Part shown: positions 27,073-37,177 of the stretch, in pieces
Position numbering within the stretch: position 1 is the first letter of the stretch
How the letters are laid out: the number at the start of each line of letters is the position of its first letter
Assembly (NCBI RefSeq): GCF_003003775.1
Contig: NZ_PVWJ01000003.1
Span: 1 to 64,000, forward strand
DNA: 64,000 nucleotides
Direction of reading: 5' to 3'
Source: Merismopedia glauca CCAP 1448/3
GTDB lineage: Bacteria; Cyanobacteriota; Cyanobacteriia; Cyanobacteriales; CCAP-1448
Notes under the pieces: model-generated
What the model saw: the letters and a program-made list of their open reading frames with translations, nothing else
The model's database searches: none
Told to the model about the DNA's origin: nothing
Translations under genes and position numbers: made by a program

Positions 27073-29961
27073 ATGAAATTGTCCAACCCAATTAGGGGGT
27101 CAAAAAAAATAGATCCAGAACGCGATCGAAACTTCGGCGGATTACCCCTACGCTTAGTTTTAGTATTGCCTTTTGTACTACAAATTGTTAGTGCTGTAGG
27201 ATTGGTGGGTTATCTTTCTTTTAGAAATGGTCAGCAAGCTGTTAATGACCTGGCGGATCGGTTGATGGATAAAAATAGTAATTTAATATCTGAACACCTC
27301 AATAACTATTTAGAAACTCCTCAAAAAATCAATCAAATTAATCTCGATGCCATTGACCTGAACTTATTGAATTTAAAAGATTTCAAGACCGCAGGGCACT
27401 ACTTTGCCAAACAAATACAAGCTTACTCAGATATATCTTTTATTGGTTATGCTTTGACAACAGGAGAATATGCTGGTGCTGGCAAATATTTAGCAGGACA
27501 GGGAATTACAATAGATGAACTTTCCCCAGCTACCCAGTGGAAAACCTATACCTATGCTACCAATAGTCGAGGCGATCGCACCAAAGTAGCAGCAGTTTCC
27601 GATAGCTACGAGCCTTTAGAAGAAGCTTGGTACAAAGATGCAGTCAAAATAGGCAAGCTAAGATGGACTTCTGTTTTCAACTGGGAAGATAATCCTGACA
27701 TTTTGGCGGCTACAATTAATAGTCCAATCTATGACAAAAATCATCAGTTAATTGGTGTAATTGGAATCGATCTCATTTTAGGTAGTATTAGCGATTTCCT
27801 CCAACAATTAAAAATTAGCACAACAGCGAAGAGTTTTATTATTGAGCGGGATGGATTGCTAATCGGTAGTTCCAGTATAGAAAAACCTTTCACCCTAGTC
27901 AATGGTGTAGCCAAAAGACTTAATGCGATCAACAGTTCCGACTCTCAAATTAAAGAAACAGCCAAGTATTTACAACAAAAATTTGGTGGTTTTCCAGAGA
28001 TTAAAGAGGTACAAAAATTAGATTTCCAATTAGGAGAAACCCGCCAATTCGTGCGCGTAATTCCCTGGAAAGATAACTTTGGTTTGGATTGGTTAGTAGT
28101 AACTACTATCCCTGAATCAGACTTCATGGATCAGATTCATGCCAACAGTCAGACGACGATCCTTTTATGTTTTTTAGCATTATTAATAGCCACCTTTCTC
28201 GGTCTAATTACTTCTCGTTGGATTACGCAACCAATTAGCAGATTGAGTCAAGCCTCAGCCGCGATCGCTGATGGTAATCTTCAGCAACAAGTAAGTTTTA
28301 AAGTAATTAGCGAACTGGGAACTTTAGCTAATTCTTTTAACCAAATGGCACAACAATTACAAACATCTTTTGCTAGTCTAGATCTAACTAATGAACAATT
28401 AGCCAAAGCTAATCAAGAACTAGCCAATACCAATGAAGAATTAGAAATAAGAGTAAAAGAAAGAACTACAGAACTACAAGAAGCCAAAAACACCGCAGAG
28501 TTAGCCAATAGTGCTAAAAGTCAATTCCTGGCTAATATGAGTCACGAACTGCGAACCCCCCTGAACGCTATCCTTGGTTTTAGTCAACTGATGAACCGCG
28601 AAGCATCTTTGACGAAGCAACAACAAGATAATCTCAGTATTATCAATCGTAGTGGTGAACACTTGCTATCATTGATTAATGACATTCTAGATTTAGCTAA
28701 AATCGAGTCAGGAAATACGGCTCTCTATCCCACAGATTTTGATTTATATGCGACCTTAGACTTAATTGCAGAAATGTTAAGTTTAAAAGCGGAATCTAAA
28801 GGATTAAAATTCACAATTCAGCGATCGCCAGATGTCCCTCAATATATTAAAACTGATGACAAAAAACTGCGTCAAATTCTGCTCAATTTAATAGGTAATG
28901 CCATCAAATTTACTACATATGGCAGTGTGACTTTACGAGTAAGATTAGGAGAGAAGTCAGAAGTCAGCACTTCGACAAGCTCAGTCACCAGTCAGAAGTC
29001 AGAAGTTAGGATAAATCAGCAAGAATTCACTCAAATTGAATTTGAAGTTGAAGATACAGGACCAGGTATTGCACCTGAAGAAATAGATACTTTATTTACA
29101 GCTTTTATTCAAACAGACATAGGCAAACAATTGGAAGAAGGAACGGGTTTAGGTTTGCCAATTAGTCAAAAGTTTGTTGAACTAATGGGAGGTAAAATTA
29201 ATGTTACTTCTGTTGTAGGTCAAGGTACAGTCTTTGAATTTGATATCCAAGTCGAGTCTAGCAAAATCGCTAAGATTCACCCTCACAAATCCACTAAACG
29301 AGTCATTGGACTAAAACCTAATCAACCAGAATATCGCATTTTAGTAGTAGACGATCGCTGGGAAAATCGTCAACTATTGCTGAAATTACTCGAACCAATT
29401 GGCTTTCAAGTTAAAGAAGCCAGTAATGGACTAGAAGCTGTTGAACTTTGGCAAAATTGGGAACCTCATCTAATCTGGATGGATATGAGAATGCCTGTCA
29501 TGAATGGCTATCAAGCTACTATGGAGATTAAATCACACCTTAAGGGTCAAGCTACAGTGATTCTGGCTTTAACTGCTAGTACTCTCGAACAAGAAAAAGC
29601 CGTCGTTCTCTCAGCAGGTTGTGACGATTTTGTCCGCAAGCCTTTTCATGAGGCAGAAATCTTTGAGAAAATGGCTCATTACATAGGTGTGCATTACATT
29701 TATCAAGAGATTCACTGGGAGGAAAGCGCTGAATCTGCCAAGGTTGAACACTTAACAGCCGAAGCTTTAGCTATGATGCCAGATGAATGGTTACTCCAAC
29801 TGTCAGAAGCTGCCGCCTTAATCAATAATCAACTAATTTCTCAATTATTATTGCAAATACCCGCAGAATATCAAACTCTAGCCAGAGCCATCCAGCAACA
29901 AATAGATGAGTTTGATTTCGATCGCATTATGAATCTCGCTCAAGCAGCCGTCAATTTATGA
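27073..29961 (+). CDS. Hybrid histidine kinase (CACHE-HAMP-HisKA-HATPase-REC)
   Basis: This 962-residue membrane sensor has a transmembrane helix at about 25-50, a large extracytoplasmic dCACHE-like domain ([40 protein letters not shown]), a second helix at about 355-378 and HAMP ([20 protein letters not shown]). A coiled coil leads to HisKA with phospho-His491 in [13 protein letters not shown], then HATPase ([30 protein letters not shown]) and a receiver with Asp804. About 95 residues follow the receiver. Residues 627-646 are encoded by a dispersed repeat inserted in frame in the HATPase domain. It overlaps the next gene by four bases, so the two are translationally coupled. Confidence 0.9.
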   Translation: MKLSNPIRGSKKIDPERDRNFGGLPLRLVLVLPFVLQIVSAVGLVGYLSFRNGQQAVNDLADRLMDKNSNLISEHLNNYLETPQKINQINLDAIDLNLLNLKDFKTAGHYFAKQIQAYSDISFIGYALTTGEYAGAGKYLAGQGITIDELSPATQWKTYTYATNSRGDRTKVAAVSDSYEPLEEAWYKDAVKIGKLRWTSVFNWEDNPDILAATINSPIYDKNHQLIGVIGIDLILGSISDFLQQLKISTTAKSFIIERDGLLIGSSSIEKPFTLVNGVAKRLNAINSSDSQIKETAKYLQQKFGGFPEIKEVQKLDFQLGETRQFVRVIPWKDNFGLDWLVVTTIPESDFMDQIHANSQTTILLCFLALLIATFLGLITSRWITQPISRLSQASAAIADGNLQQQVSFKVISELGTLANSFNQMAQQLQTSFASLDLTNEQLAKANQELANTNEELEIRVKERTTELQEAKNTAELANSAKSQFLANMSHELRTPLNAILGFSQLMNREASLTKQQQDNLSIINRSGEHLLSLINDILDLAKIESGNTALYPTDFDLYATLDLIAEMLSLKAESKGLKFTIQRSPDVPQYIKTDDKKLRQILLNLIGNAIKFTTYGSVTLRVRLGEKSEVSTSTSSVTSQKSEVRINQQEFTQIEFEVEDTGPGIAPEEIDTLFTAFIQTDIGKQLEEGTGLGLPISQKFVELMGGKINVTSVVGQGTVFEFDIQVESSKIAKIHPHKSTKRVIGLKPNQPEYRILVVDDRWENRQLLLKLLEPIGFQVKEASNGLEAVELWQNWEPHLIWMDMRMPVMNGYQATMEIKSHLKGQATVILALTASTLEQEKAVVLSAGCDDFVRKPFHEAEIFEKMAHYIGVHYIYQEIHWEESAESAKVEHLTAEALAMMPDEWLLQLSEAAALINNQLISQLLLQIPAEYQTLARAIQQQIDEFDFDRIMNLAQAAVNL

Positions 29962-31793
29962 ATACCCATCAGCCAAAGACCTTTTGCACAAATATTTTAG
30001 TAGTTGATGATATCCCAGATAATTTGCGGTTTTTGTCAGCATCTCTAATAGAGCGCGGCTATCAGGTTCGATGTGCTAAAAATGGAGCAATGGCGCTGAT
30101 TACAGCGCAAAAAGACCCGCCAGATCTAATTTTGCTGGATATTAAAATGCCAGCGATGAATGGATATGAAGTTTGTCAACATCTCAAAGCCAATGAGCAA
30201 ACTCGTAATATTCCGGTTATTTTTTTGAGTGCGCTGGATGATGTTTTTGATAAGGTGAAAGCTTTTACTGTTGGTGGCGTAGACTATATCACCAAACCCT
30301 TCCAAATTGAAGAAGTATTAGTTCGCGTCGAACATCAACTAGCTTTAAAAGCAGCCAAAGCCGAAATTGCTCAGTTAAACACGGAACTAGAGCAAAAAGT
30401 TCAAGCTAGAACCACACAATTAGAATCAGTCATCAGTGAACTAAATCAAGAAATCGCTCAACATCAAGAAACCAAACAGCAGTTACTCTATGATGCTTTA
30501 CACGATGCTTTAACTGGTTTACCCAACCGTTCTTTATTTATGGAGCATCTGCAAAAAGCTCTACAACGCAGCCAAAGAAATCAAGATTATTGGTTTGCAG
30601 TTTTGTTTATCGACCTCGATCGCTTCAAAATTATAAATGATAGTTGGGGACATAATGTAGGAAACGAAGTTCTGATTGCGATCGCGACTTTACTCAAAAA
30701 ATCTGCTCGGATTATTGATACGGTAGCTCGTCTCAGTGGAGATGAATTTGCCATCCTAGTTGATGATATTAAAAATCCGGCTGATGTCACAGCGATCGCC
30801 GAGAGACTACTCAACCAACTTACTTCTCCTATTCATTTAGAAGAGCGTACAGTTTTTACTGGTGGTAGTATTGGGATCGTCTTTGGTAATGAAACTTATC
30901 AAGATGGAGTAGAATTACTCCGAGATGCTGATATTGCCATGTACCGTGCTAAATTTCTTGGCAAAGGACGCTACGCGATCTTTGACCAAGAAATGTACGC
31001 TCAAACTTTACATCTTTCCCAATTAGAAATAGATTTACGTTTTGCTCTAGAACGTCAAGAATTTGTTCTCTATTATCAACCAATAATATCTTTAAAAACT
31101 GGTGAGCTTAACGGCTTTGAAGCCTTGTTGCGGTGGCAACATCCCCAAAAAGGGTTAATCTATCCTGGAGATTTTATTGCGATCGCTGAAGAAACAGGTT
31201 TAATTGTACCTATTGGTGAATGGCTATTGGGTGAAGCTTGTCAACAACTGCGAACTTGGCAACTTAAATTCCCTAATGCTGCATCTCTTCATATGAGTAT
31301 CAATCTTTCTAACCGACAAATTCAACAATTAGACTTACTAGAAAAGTTGACGGGAATTTTGACGGATCTTGGCTTAGATGGACAATATCTCAGATTAGAA
31401 ATTACAGAAACTATGCTGATGGATCGGTGTGAAAGAACTATACAGCTTCTTTATAAATTAAAAGAGCAAAAAATTCAGTTGAGCATTGATGATTTTGGGA
31501 CGGGTTATTCCTCTTTAAGTTATTTGCATAGTTTTCCAATAGATAGTCTGAAAATAGATCGATCTTTTGTCAATCTCATTAATACTAATGGTGGAAATTG
31601 TGAAATAGTTAAGACGATTATTACTCTGGCTCACTCTTTAGGAATTAAAGCCATCGCTGAAGGCGTGGAAACACCTCATCAACTAGCAGAATTAAGAGCT
31701 TTGGGATGCGACCAAGCACAAGGATATTTCTTTGCTAAGGCTGTCAATTCTGAGTTAGCAGAATCGATTATTGTGACAAATCCTAAGTGGTAA
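29958..31793 (+). CDS. REC-GGDEF-EAL cyclic-di-GMP response regulator
   Basis: The 611-residue protein has a receiver domain ([20 protein letters not shown], Asp in [15 protein letters not shown]), a coiled coil (about 130-175), a GGDEF domain and an EAL domain. The GGDEF signature reads SGDEF, so diguanylate cyclase activity may be weak or only regulatory. The EAL domain looks catalytically complete ([57 protein letters not shown]), which favours cyclic-di-GMP hydrolysis. Its ATG overlaps the stop of the hybrid kinase, which is the probable phosphodonor. The pair likely converts a periplasmic ligand signal into a cyclic-di-GMP change. Confidence 0.92.
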   Translation: MNTHQPKTFCTNILVVDDIPDNLRFLSASLIERGYQVRCAKNGAMALITAQKDPPDLILLDIKMPAMNGYEVCQHLKANEQTRNIPVIFLSALDDVFDKVKAFTVGGVDYITKPFQIEEVLVRVEHQLALKAAKAEIAQLNTELEQKVQARTTQLESVISELNQEIAQHQETKQQLLYDALHDALTGLPNRSLFMEHLQKALQRSQRNQDYWFAVLFIDLDRFKIINDSWGHNVGNEVLIAIATLLKKSARIIDTVARLSGDEFAILVDDIKNPADVTAIAERLLNQLTSPIHLEERTVFTGGSIGIVFGNETYQDGVELLRDADIAMYRAKFLGKGRYAIFDQEMYAQTLHLSQLEIDLRFALERQEFVLYYQPIISLKTGELNGFEALLRWQHPQKGLIYPGDFIAIAEETGLIVPIGEWLLGEACQQLRTWQLKFPNAASLHMSINLSNRQIQQLDLLEKLTGILTDLGLDGQYLRLEITETMLMDRCERTIQLLYKLKEQKIQLSIDDFGTGYSSLSYLHSFPIDSLKIDRSFVNLINTNGGNCEIVKTIITLAHSLGIKAIAEGVETPHQLAELRALGCDQAQGYFFAKAVNSELAESIIVTNPKW

Positions 31794-31841
31794 AACGGAT
31801 CATCATTTCGACTGATTGCTTCAAGGATTTCACATATAGTG

Positions 31842-31919
31842 ATACCAATTAACCTTGAAGATGCTACAAATCTTGGGTAGGGGCGCAAAGCTTTGCGCCC
31901 CTACAAGGAATCTATATGT
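31842..31919 (+). repeat. Partial copy of the ATACCAATT palindromic element
   Basis: It begins ATACCAATTAACCTTGAAGA and contains GGGGCGCAAAGCTTTGCGCC. It matches the left part of the complete 146-bp element at 46686-46831, but the right end is lost. Confidence 0.7.
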
Positions 31920-32046
31920 CAATACGGTTCAGTTAAAGAAAAAGTTGTTAGTTTGGCTAACGAGAGATGTGGCATTCAGCCCATCATCCAGAGACAATAA
32001 AAGCTTATCTGAACTGTATTGATCTATATGTAGCAGGTATTTAGTA

Positions 32047-32147
32047 ATACCATTTTCTTAAATACCTGCTATAGGTCCAAACGTAGAAACCTTGCACTGC
32101 AACGTCTCTACACCCCAATGTGTAGCCCAAGAAAATGAAAATGATAT
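32047..32147. mobile_element. 101-bp MITE, copy 2
   Basis: It has the same length and 11-bp ends as the element at 6592-6692 (left ATACCATTTTC, right end with one substitution), and the same central palindrome with two changes in its left arm. It abuts the truncated heptamer element at 32151. Confidence 0.8.
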
Positions 32148-32150
32148 AAC

Positions 32151-32236
32151 TTGGTATGAGATATCAGGGGAAAAGAAAACCCAATCAACAATCAACAATC
32201 AACAATCAACAATTCATACTTCAAATCAGCAATGCC
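32151..32236 (+). mobile_element. Heptamer-carrying MITE, copy 3 (left end truncated)
   Basis: It keeps TTGGTATGAG from the left side, GAAAAGAAAACC, about five CAATCAA heptamers and the complete right terminal repeat ending AGCAATGCC. That end lies 2 bp from the stop codon of the CysQ-like gene. Confidence 0.75.
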
Positions 32237-32238
32237 GA

Positions 32239-33123
32239 TTAATCTTTGTCTAACTCAGCTAATAGCTTTTCGGCTTCGCTGCACAAGGTATCATGACAGT
32301 GACCGTTACTAGCAATTAGACAACCCCACTGACTGACATCTCCGTGGTTATAGCGCAAAGGAGTACCATCTACGTGGGTGAATTTCCCGCCCGCTTCCGT
32401 CAAAATTAGCTCAGGTGCTGCCATATCCCAGTCTTTTGGGGCAGATTTGCCAGATAAAGAGATATACACATCTGCATTTTGTTCTAAGATGTTGGTTACC
32501 TTGCAACCGACACTACCAACAAGCTTTTGTTTAGTCAGAGATAAGCGTTTTAGTAAGGCATCGAAACGATCGTCGCGGTGGGTACGACTGGCGACTAAGG
32601 TAAGATCTTCGAGGTTAGAACGGGTGGATACTTGAAGTTGTGTGTTGCTACCATCTGCTGTTTCCACAAATGTTCCTCCACCCAAGGTAGCATAGTAAAG
32701 TTTTTCAGCTTCGGGAATGGCAACTAAAGCTAAAACTAGCTTTCCTTGATAGGTTAAAGCTATATGAATCGCATATTCTCCGGTTTTATCGATAAAGTCC
32801 CGCGTTCCGTCTAAAGGATCGATAATCCATACCCAAGATTGGGGAAGTTTACCAGTTCTGGGATCGTAGGTTTCTTCGGTGAGATAACCAAAATCTTCGT
32901 CATCAATGGCTTGCTGAAGATGTGCCACAATATAATGATTGACGGCTAAATCGGCAGCAGTTACTGGTCCACCTTTTTTTTCTTCAATATTAAGATCCCC
33001 TGTTTTTGGTTCACCTCGATAATAAGATCGGAGAATATCAGAAGCACCCCAAGCGATCGGGCGGGCAATTTCCAAGATATTCTGTAAATTAGTAGGGATT
33101 TGTTGGCTCAAAGTGTCTGTCAT
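32239..33123 (-). CDS. cysQ: 3'(2'),5'-bisphosphate nucleotidase / inositol phosphatase family protein
   Basis: The 294-residue enzyme belongs to the lithium-sensitive, magnesium-dependent sugar-phosphatase superfamily. The metal-binding motifs are GYLTEETYD with its Glu, WIIDPLDGTRDFI, and KDWDMAAPELILTEAGGKFT near the C-terminus. The CysQ group removes the 3' phosphate from phosphoadenosine phosphate made in sulfate assimilation; inositol-1-phosphatase is the main alternative. I choose ATG 33123, giving MTDTLSQQIPTN. The longer frame from 33186 adds a doubtful leader. It diverges from the ATP-grasp gene across 136 bp. A mobile repeat terminates 2 bp after its stop codon. Confidence 0.8.
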   Translation of the reverse strand: MTDTLSQQIPTNLQNILEIARPIAWGASDILRSYYRGEPKTGDLNIEEKKGGPVTAADLAVNHYIVAHLQQAIDDEDFGYLTEETYDPRTGKLPQSWVWIIDPLDGTRDFIDKTGEYAIHIALTYQGKLVLALVAIPEAEKLYYATLGGGTFVETADGSNTQLQVSTRSNLEDLTLVASRTHRDDRFDALLKRLSLTKQKLVGSVGCKVTNILEQNADVYISLSGKSAPKDWDMAAPELILTEAGGKFTHVDGTPLRYNHGDVSQWGCLIASNGHCHDTLCSEAEKLLAELDKD

Positions 33124-33259
33124 GAGATCGGGGGTTAGAAAGATAAGGGTGGGGGAGAGTTTCCTGAAAGTAAATCTTTCCCACAAAAGCTGACTGGACT
33201 GACAGTCTCAACCTAAAATTTGGGATTGATATGGGAAAAAGTTGTAGGTGGCTGTATAG

Positions 33260-34876
33260 ATGAGCGATCGTAGTCTACCACTATCAGAAAAATTCCGTCA
33301 GTTGCAAGCTCAATTGCGCGATCGCTGGCACAGTATGGAAATGTTAGATGAAAGTGATGTCGATATCTTAGTTGTGCCTTCGATTAGTGTCGATCAAAGA
33401 GAACTGCAAAAAATTCAAGGTTATATTCATTACGAAGAAAGACTACTATTTTCCCTAATTAGGCTCTGGAACCCGAAAACTAGGTTAGTATATGTGACTT
33501 CCGAGCCTTTACCACCAATAGTAATTGATTATTACTTACAGTTACTCCCAGGCATCCCTTTTTCCCATGCGCGCGATCGCCTGTTACTCTATCCAGTTTA
33601 TGATTCTTCTCTCAAATCCCTCACCGCCAAAATTCTGGAACGCCCCCGCTTATTACAACGGATCAAGCACGCCTTAAGACCAGAAAAATCCTTCATGATT
33701 TGCTACAATTCTACAGTTTTAGAAAGGGAATTATCCGTCCAGTTAGATCTCCCTCTATATGCTTGCGATCCCGATTTGTTAGACTGGGGAACCAAAAGCG
33801 GTAGTCGGCAAATCTTTGCCGAAACTAATGTACCCCATCCTGATGGTTCATTGACAGTTTGGAATCCCAAAGATTTAGCTGTAGCCACAGCCGAATTATG
33901 GGAACGTCAACCCAAGTTGCAAAGAGTAGTAGTCAAACTCAATGAGGGCTTTTCTGGAGAAGGAAATGCCATTTTAGATTTACGTTCTCTTCCAGATTAT
34001 GCCCCAGAACTGGCTGACCATAAAGCCAGAGTGACAGCGATTATGTCTCGTCTGCCTCAACTAGGTTTTCAAGCCAAAAGTGAAACCTGGGAGAACTACT
34101 CTAGCCGGATTCCCGAATTAGGTGCAATTGTGGAAGCCTTTGTCGAAGGAACAGAAAAGCGATCGCCTAGCGTTCAAGGCAGAATCACCCCCGATGGCGA
34201 GGTAGACATCCTCTCGACTCACGATCAAATTTTAGGCGGTAATGACGGACAAATCTTTCTTGGTTGTAGCTTTCCTGCCGATTTAGGCTACCGCTTACAA
34301 CTGCAAGAGTATGGGATTGCCATAGGTCGCAACCTGGCTGCCAAAGGCGCTTTAGAGCGGTTTGGAGTTGATTTTGTGGCTGTCTATCAAGGCGAAGGAC
34401 AATGGGATATTCAAGCTATTGAAATCAATCTCCGTAAGGGTGGTACAACTCACCCCTTCATGACTTTGAAGTTTTTAACTAGAGGTCATTACGATCTCAA
34501 AAGTGGGGACTTTTTCAGTCAACAGAATCGCCGTAAGTATTATGTAGCTTCTGATAATCTCCAAAAAGACCACTACCGAGGTTTACTACCCAACGATTTG
34601 ATGGATATTATCGCTTCTCATCGCCTCCACTTTGATACCAGTACAGAGACAGGGACAGTATTTCACCTCATGGGTTGTCTGTCTGAATTTGGTAAACTTG
34701 GACTAACTAGTATCGGTGACTCGATAGAAGAAGCTGAAGCTATCTATAATCAAGTTATTCAAGTATTGGATGCAGAAACTTGTACTTCTGTGGTGACGAA
34801 TATAGCTGAGTCACCAGCTAATCTTTCTCAACCATCAGCTTATATTCCTCCTATTGCTTGGAGTACCGAAAGTTAG
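33260..34876 (+). CDS. ATP-grasp peptide-ligase PGM1-related protein
   Basis: The 538-residue protein resembles the ATP-grasp ligase group annotated as PGM1-related peptide ligases. The N-terminal region has DILVVPSISVDQRELQKIQG and HYEERLLFSLIRLWNPKTRL. The ATP-grasp core around 215-400 has VVKLNEGFSGEGNAIL (nucleotide-binding Lys and glycine loop), EAFVEG, and AIEINLRKGGTTHPF with the metal-binding Glu and Asn. PGM1 itself joins a non-proteinogenic amino acid to peptides in pheganomycin synthesis. Cyanobacterial relatives are common and uncharacterised. The C-terminal 40 residues are Ser/Pro-rich. There are no biosynthetic neighbours here, so the substrate is unknown. Confidence 0.75.
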   Translation: MSDRSLPLSEKFRQLQAQLRDRWHSMEMLDESDVDILVVPSISVDQRELQKIQGYIHYEERLLFSLIRLWNPKTRLVYVTSEPLPPIVIDYYLQLLPGIPFSHARDRLLLYPVYDSSLKSLTAKILERPRLLQRIKHALRPEKSFMICYNSTVLERELSVQLDLPLYACDPDLLDWGTKSGSRQIFAETNVPHPDGSLTVWNPKDLAVATAELWERQPKLQRVVVKLNEGFSGEGNAILDLRSLPDYAPELADHKARVTAIMSRLPQLGFQAKSETWENYSSRIPELGAIVEAFVEGTEKRSPSVQGRITPDGEVDILSTHDQILGGNDGQIFLGCSFPADLGYRLQLQEYGIAIGRNLAAKGALERFGVDFVAVYQGEGQWDIQAIEINLRKGGTTHPFMTLKFLTRGHYDLKSGDFFSQQNRRKYYVASDNLQKDHYRGLLPNDLMDIIASHRLHFDTSTETGTVFHLMGCLSEFGKLGLTSIGDSIEEAEAIYNQVIQVLDAETCTSVVTNIAESPANLSQPSAYIPPIAWSTES

Positions 34877-34985
34877 TACCGTTTCAAATCAATTGTTTCA
34901 GCCTTCAATTATGTCCTAACCTTTGCTTAGGGCTGCTGTAACTAATGCGATGCGATCGCCAAATTGCCATAGTCCAAAAAATAGA

Positions 34986-35015
34986 CGGCTGCTAACCTAG
35001 AAAGGGTAACAGCCG
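34986..35015 (-). terminator. Terminator for the amidohydrolase gene
   Basis: CGGCTGTTACCC and GGTTAGCAGCCG (minus-strand reading) form a stem around TTTCTA, followed on the minus strand by a T-rich run (TCTATTTTTT). It lies 60 bp after the stop at 35075. Confidence 0.85.
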
Positions 35016-35074
35016 CTTATCAGTATTGAATAGTCAATAGCTCTTTTTTTGACCAACCAAGCCACTATTGTGAC

Positions 35075-36484
35075 TTACTTACTGAGTGCGGTTAATCCAG
35101 AACCTTTAGTTTGTAGATAATCTGGTAGGGATTGACGCAATCTGTCACCATAGAGTGCTAAAGCGTTACCACTCAAGAGTAATTCTAGGTGTTCGCGCTC
35201 ATATTCAGCAACTGTAGCTGCATCTTGGACGCAATTGTGCAAAACTCCATCCCAATGACCGTAATCTCCAGAGAAACAAGCTAGATGTTTACCCATTTCA
35301 CCCATCGCTAGGTGCATATAGGATGGACCTGGATCGTCTGATTCAAAGGAGGTAAAGATTTGTCCTCTGGCGAAGTATTCTATCGGATCGCGGTGGCGCA
35401 ACTCGTAGTGTTCGTATAGACTTGCATCGTCGATCTTAGCAGGGTCGTGCTGGGCATTCCACAACAGGTCAAACAGGTTTTTCGCCTGACCGATCAAGTT
35501 AACATTATTGTGAGTACCTCTTTCTTGAATCATCAACTTGGTGAAGTCCATCAAAGAAGGACGGTAGGGATGTTTGGGATCGAAATCGCGAATCCGTTTT
35601 TCCCAATGTTCGTGGAAAGCATGGGCTAAATCGGGAACCCAACCGCAACCACCTTCTAAAAATCCGACGCGCAAGTCAGGAAACTGTTCAAAAGCGCCAT
35701 CAAACACCATTCTAGCCATTGCTAGCTGCTGCTGGTTTCGTTGGACGAAAATATGGGTGAGGACAAAAGTTTCTGTATAATCGGAAATTCCGCCTACCAT
35801 ATAGGAACCAGGACCACCATGAATTCCTAAACCGATGTTGAGATCGACTGCTGCTTGCAGAATCGGGCGAAAATCGGGGTGAGAAATGGTTTTACAACTG
35901 CGAATTTCGGGGAAAGCATCAGGGGCTTTAGGGTGAGGAATCGGTAAATTAGGGGCGACAGCGACGCTAATCATCCCCAATTCATTGACGCAACGGTGCA
36001 TTTCGGCGACTGCTGCATCTACATCTTGTAAGGGAATTACCCCAATCGGTTTGAGGCGGTTATCATAACCTTTGCAATCTTCAGCGATATAGTTGTTGTA
36101 ACCGCGACATAAGGCGATCGCCAAATCCTTATCTAGGATACTCGAAAAAATCAGGTTCAAAGTTCCAAATATGACTTGAACATCAATTCCTTCTTGATCC
36201 ATATGCTCAATTCGCACGCGATTGAACATGGCTCCCAAAGTAGTATCTGGATGTAAGTTGCGAAAACCACCTTTTCCCATACCTTGGGGTTGAGGAAACA
36301 AGCGGGTAAAGTCATTTTTGCCAGTAGCGGGGTTAAAATCGACAATCCGCGCCCGTTGATCGCCCAATGAATCGATGACTAAACCAATGCGATCGCGATA
36401 CTCTGGATCTATATAATCCCGCATTACCAGGGGATTTTCTAGTTTGTGCGCGTCGGCATCAATTACCATTAAACCTTGATACAT
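35075..36484 (-). CDS. Amidohydrolase-2 family metal-dependent hydrolase
   Basis: The 469-residue protein is a TIM-barrel hydrolase of the amidohydrolase-related (decarboxylase-type) family. It begins VIDADAHKLENPLVMRDYI, where the first metal motif is DADAH rather than HxH. It continues with GIHGGPGSYMVGG, VGFLEGGCGWVPDLAHAFHE and CFSGDYGHWDG, which carry the other expected metal-site residues. Relatives decarboxylate or hydrolyse aromatic acids and amides. The large size and the insertion around 310-400 distinguish this subgroup. It starts at ATG 36484 and has its own terminator. The physiological substrate is unknown. Confidence 0.8.
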   Translation of the reverse strand: MYQGLMVIDADAHKLENPLVMRDYIDPEYRDRIGLVIDSLGDQRARIVDFNPATGKNDFTRLFPQPQGMGKGGFRNLHPDTTLGAMFNRVRIEHMDQEGIDVQVIFGTLNLIFSSILDKDLAIALCRGYNNYIAEDCKGYDNRLKPIGVIPLQDVDAAVAEMHRCVNELGMISVAVAPNLPIPHPKAPDAFPEIRSCKTISHPDFRPILQAAVDLNIGLGIHGGPGSYMVGGISDYTETFVLTHIFVQRNQQQLAMARMVFDGAFEQFPDLRVGFLEGGCGWVPDLAHAFHEHWEKRIRDFDPKHPYRPSLMDFTKLMIQERGTHNNVNLIGQAKNLFDLLWNAQHDPAKIDDASLYEHYELRHRDPIEYFARGQIFTSFESDDPGPSYMHLAMGEMGKHLACFSGDYGHWDGVLHNCVQDAATVAEYEREHLELLLSGNALALYGDRLRQSLPDYLQTKGSGLTALSK

Positions 36485-36538
36485 GAACTATCCTGACCTC
36501 TAGTATGGGTAATATAGTGTAGCGTAATGAAAGTCAGC

Positions 36539-36883
36539 TTATGGCTGTAAAGGTGTTTTTGGGCTACTTTCTGGTTCTTTATTGGTAAGATAACCCAAAA
36601 CTTGTTTTAATCCTAACCAATTCTCGAATGACCAGACCAAAGAAACTAAAATGGTGATGGCTGGATACTTCACGAAGGCTGGTTTGTTCTTCTCAAAGAT
36701 AAAATGACCACTCCAGGCGCAAACTTGCGTAAGGACGATACACGCCGCAGTCACTCGCCAATCACGAAATAACCAGAAAAGTGAGATAAAAATCAGCACG
36801 ATATTGAGGTGATGCAGCATCTGATTAATCGGATGCTGATGACTGGCAATAAAGTGGGCTTTGGCTTCTTGAAAGTAGCTCAA
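36539..36883 (-). CDS. Mpo1-like / DUF962 membrane protein
   Basis: The 114-residue protein has HPINQMLHHLNIVLIFISLF at the N-terminus, a second hydrophobic segment (VTAACIVLTQVCAWSGHFIF) and the DUF962 signature SGHFIFEKNKPAFVKYPA, followed by a third hydrophobic stretch. Yeast Mpo1 of this family is an iron-dependent dioxygenase of 2-hydroxy fatty acids, and its conserved His residues are visible here (H17, H24, H25 and the GHF His). It starts with TTG at 36883, supported by AGGAG 8-9 bases upstream. It is shorter than the roughly 150-residue average. It may be co-transcribed with nothing else nearby. Confidence 0.75.
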   Translation of the reverse strand: MSYFQEAKAHFIASHQHPINQMLHHLNIVLIFISLFWLFRDWRVTAACIVLTQVCAWSGHFIFEKNKPAFVKYPAITILVSLVWSFENWLGLKQVLGYLTNKEPESSPKTPLQP

Positions 36884-37011
36884 CTGTAAATCTCCTACTC
36901 TTAAGCCGAAATGAAAGTATGTCCCGCATTATAGACTCGTCAACTGAATACGGCTACTTAACTTAAGAGATTTTATAGATAAGCTATCTGTTTAAATGCA
37001 CCACAGTTTAT

Positions 37012-37170
37012 GGCGTTGCTGAATCAAGGTATGAACTAGTGAATGAAGTCAGAAGTCAGTCGTAGAGACGTAGCAGTGCTACGTCTGTACAGAAGTCAGA
37101 AGTCAAAATAGTGAGAGATCGGGGCGAAAGAAAACCCAATCAACAATTAATACTTCAAATCAGCAATGCC
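37012..37170 (+). mobile_element. Heptamer-carrying MITE, copy 4 (159 bp, both ends intact)
   Basis: The left end GGCGTTGCTGAATCAAGG and right end ATCAGCAATGCC are both present. Inside are CAGAAGT heptamers, the GTAGAGACGTAGCAG palindrome (near 37066), GATCGGGGCGAAAGAAAACC and only about two CAATCAA-type units. Confidence 0.85.
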
Positions 37171-37177
37171 CAGTTTA

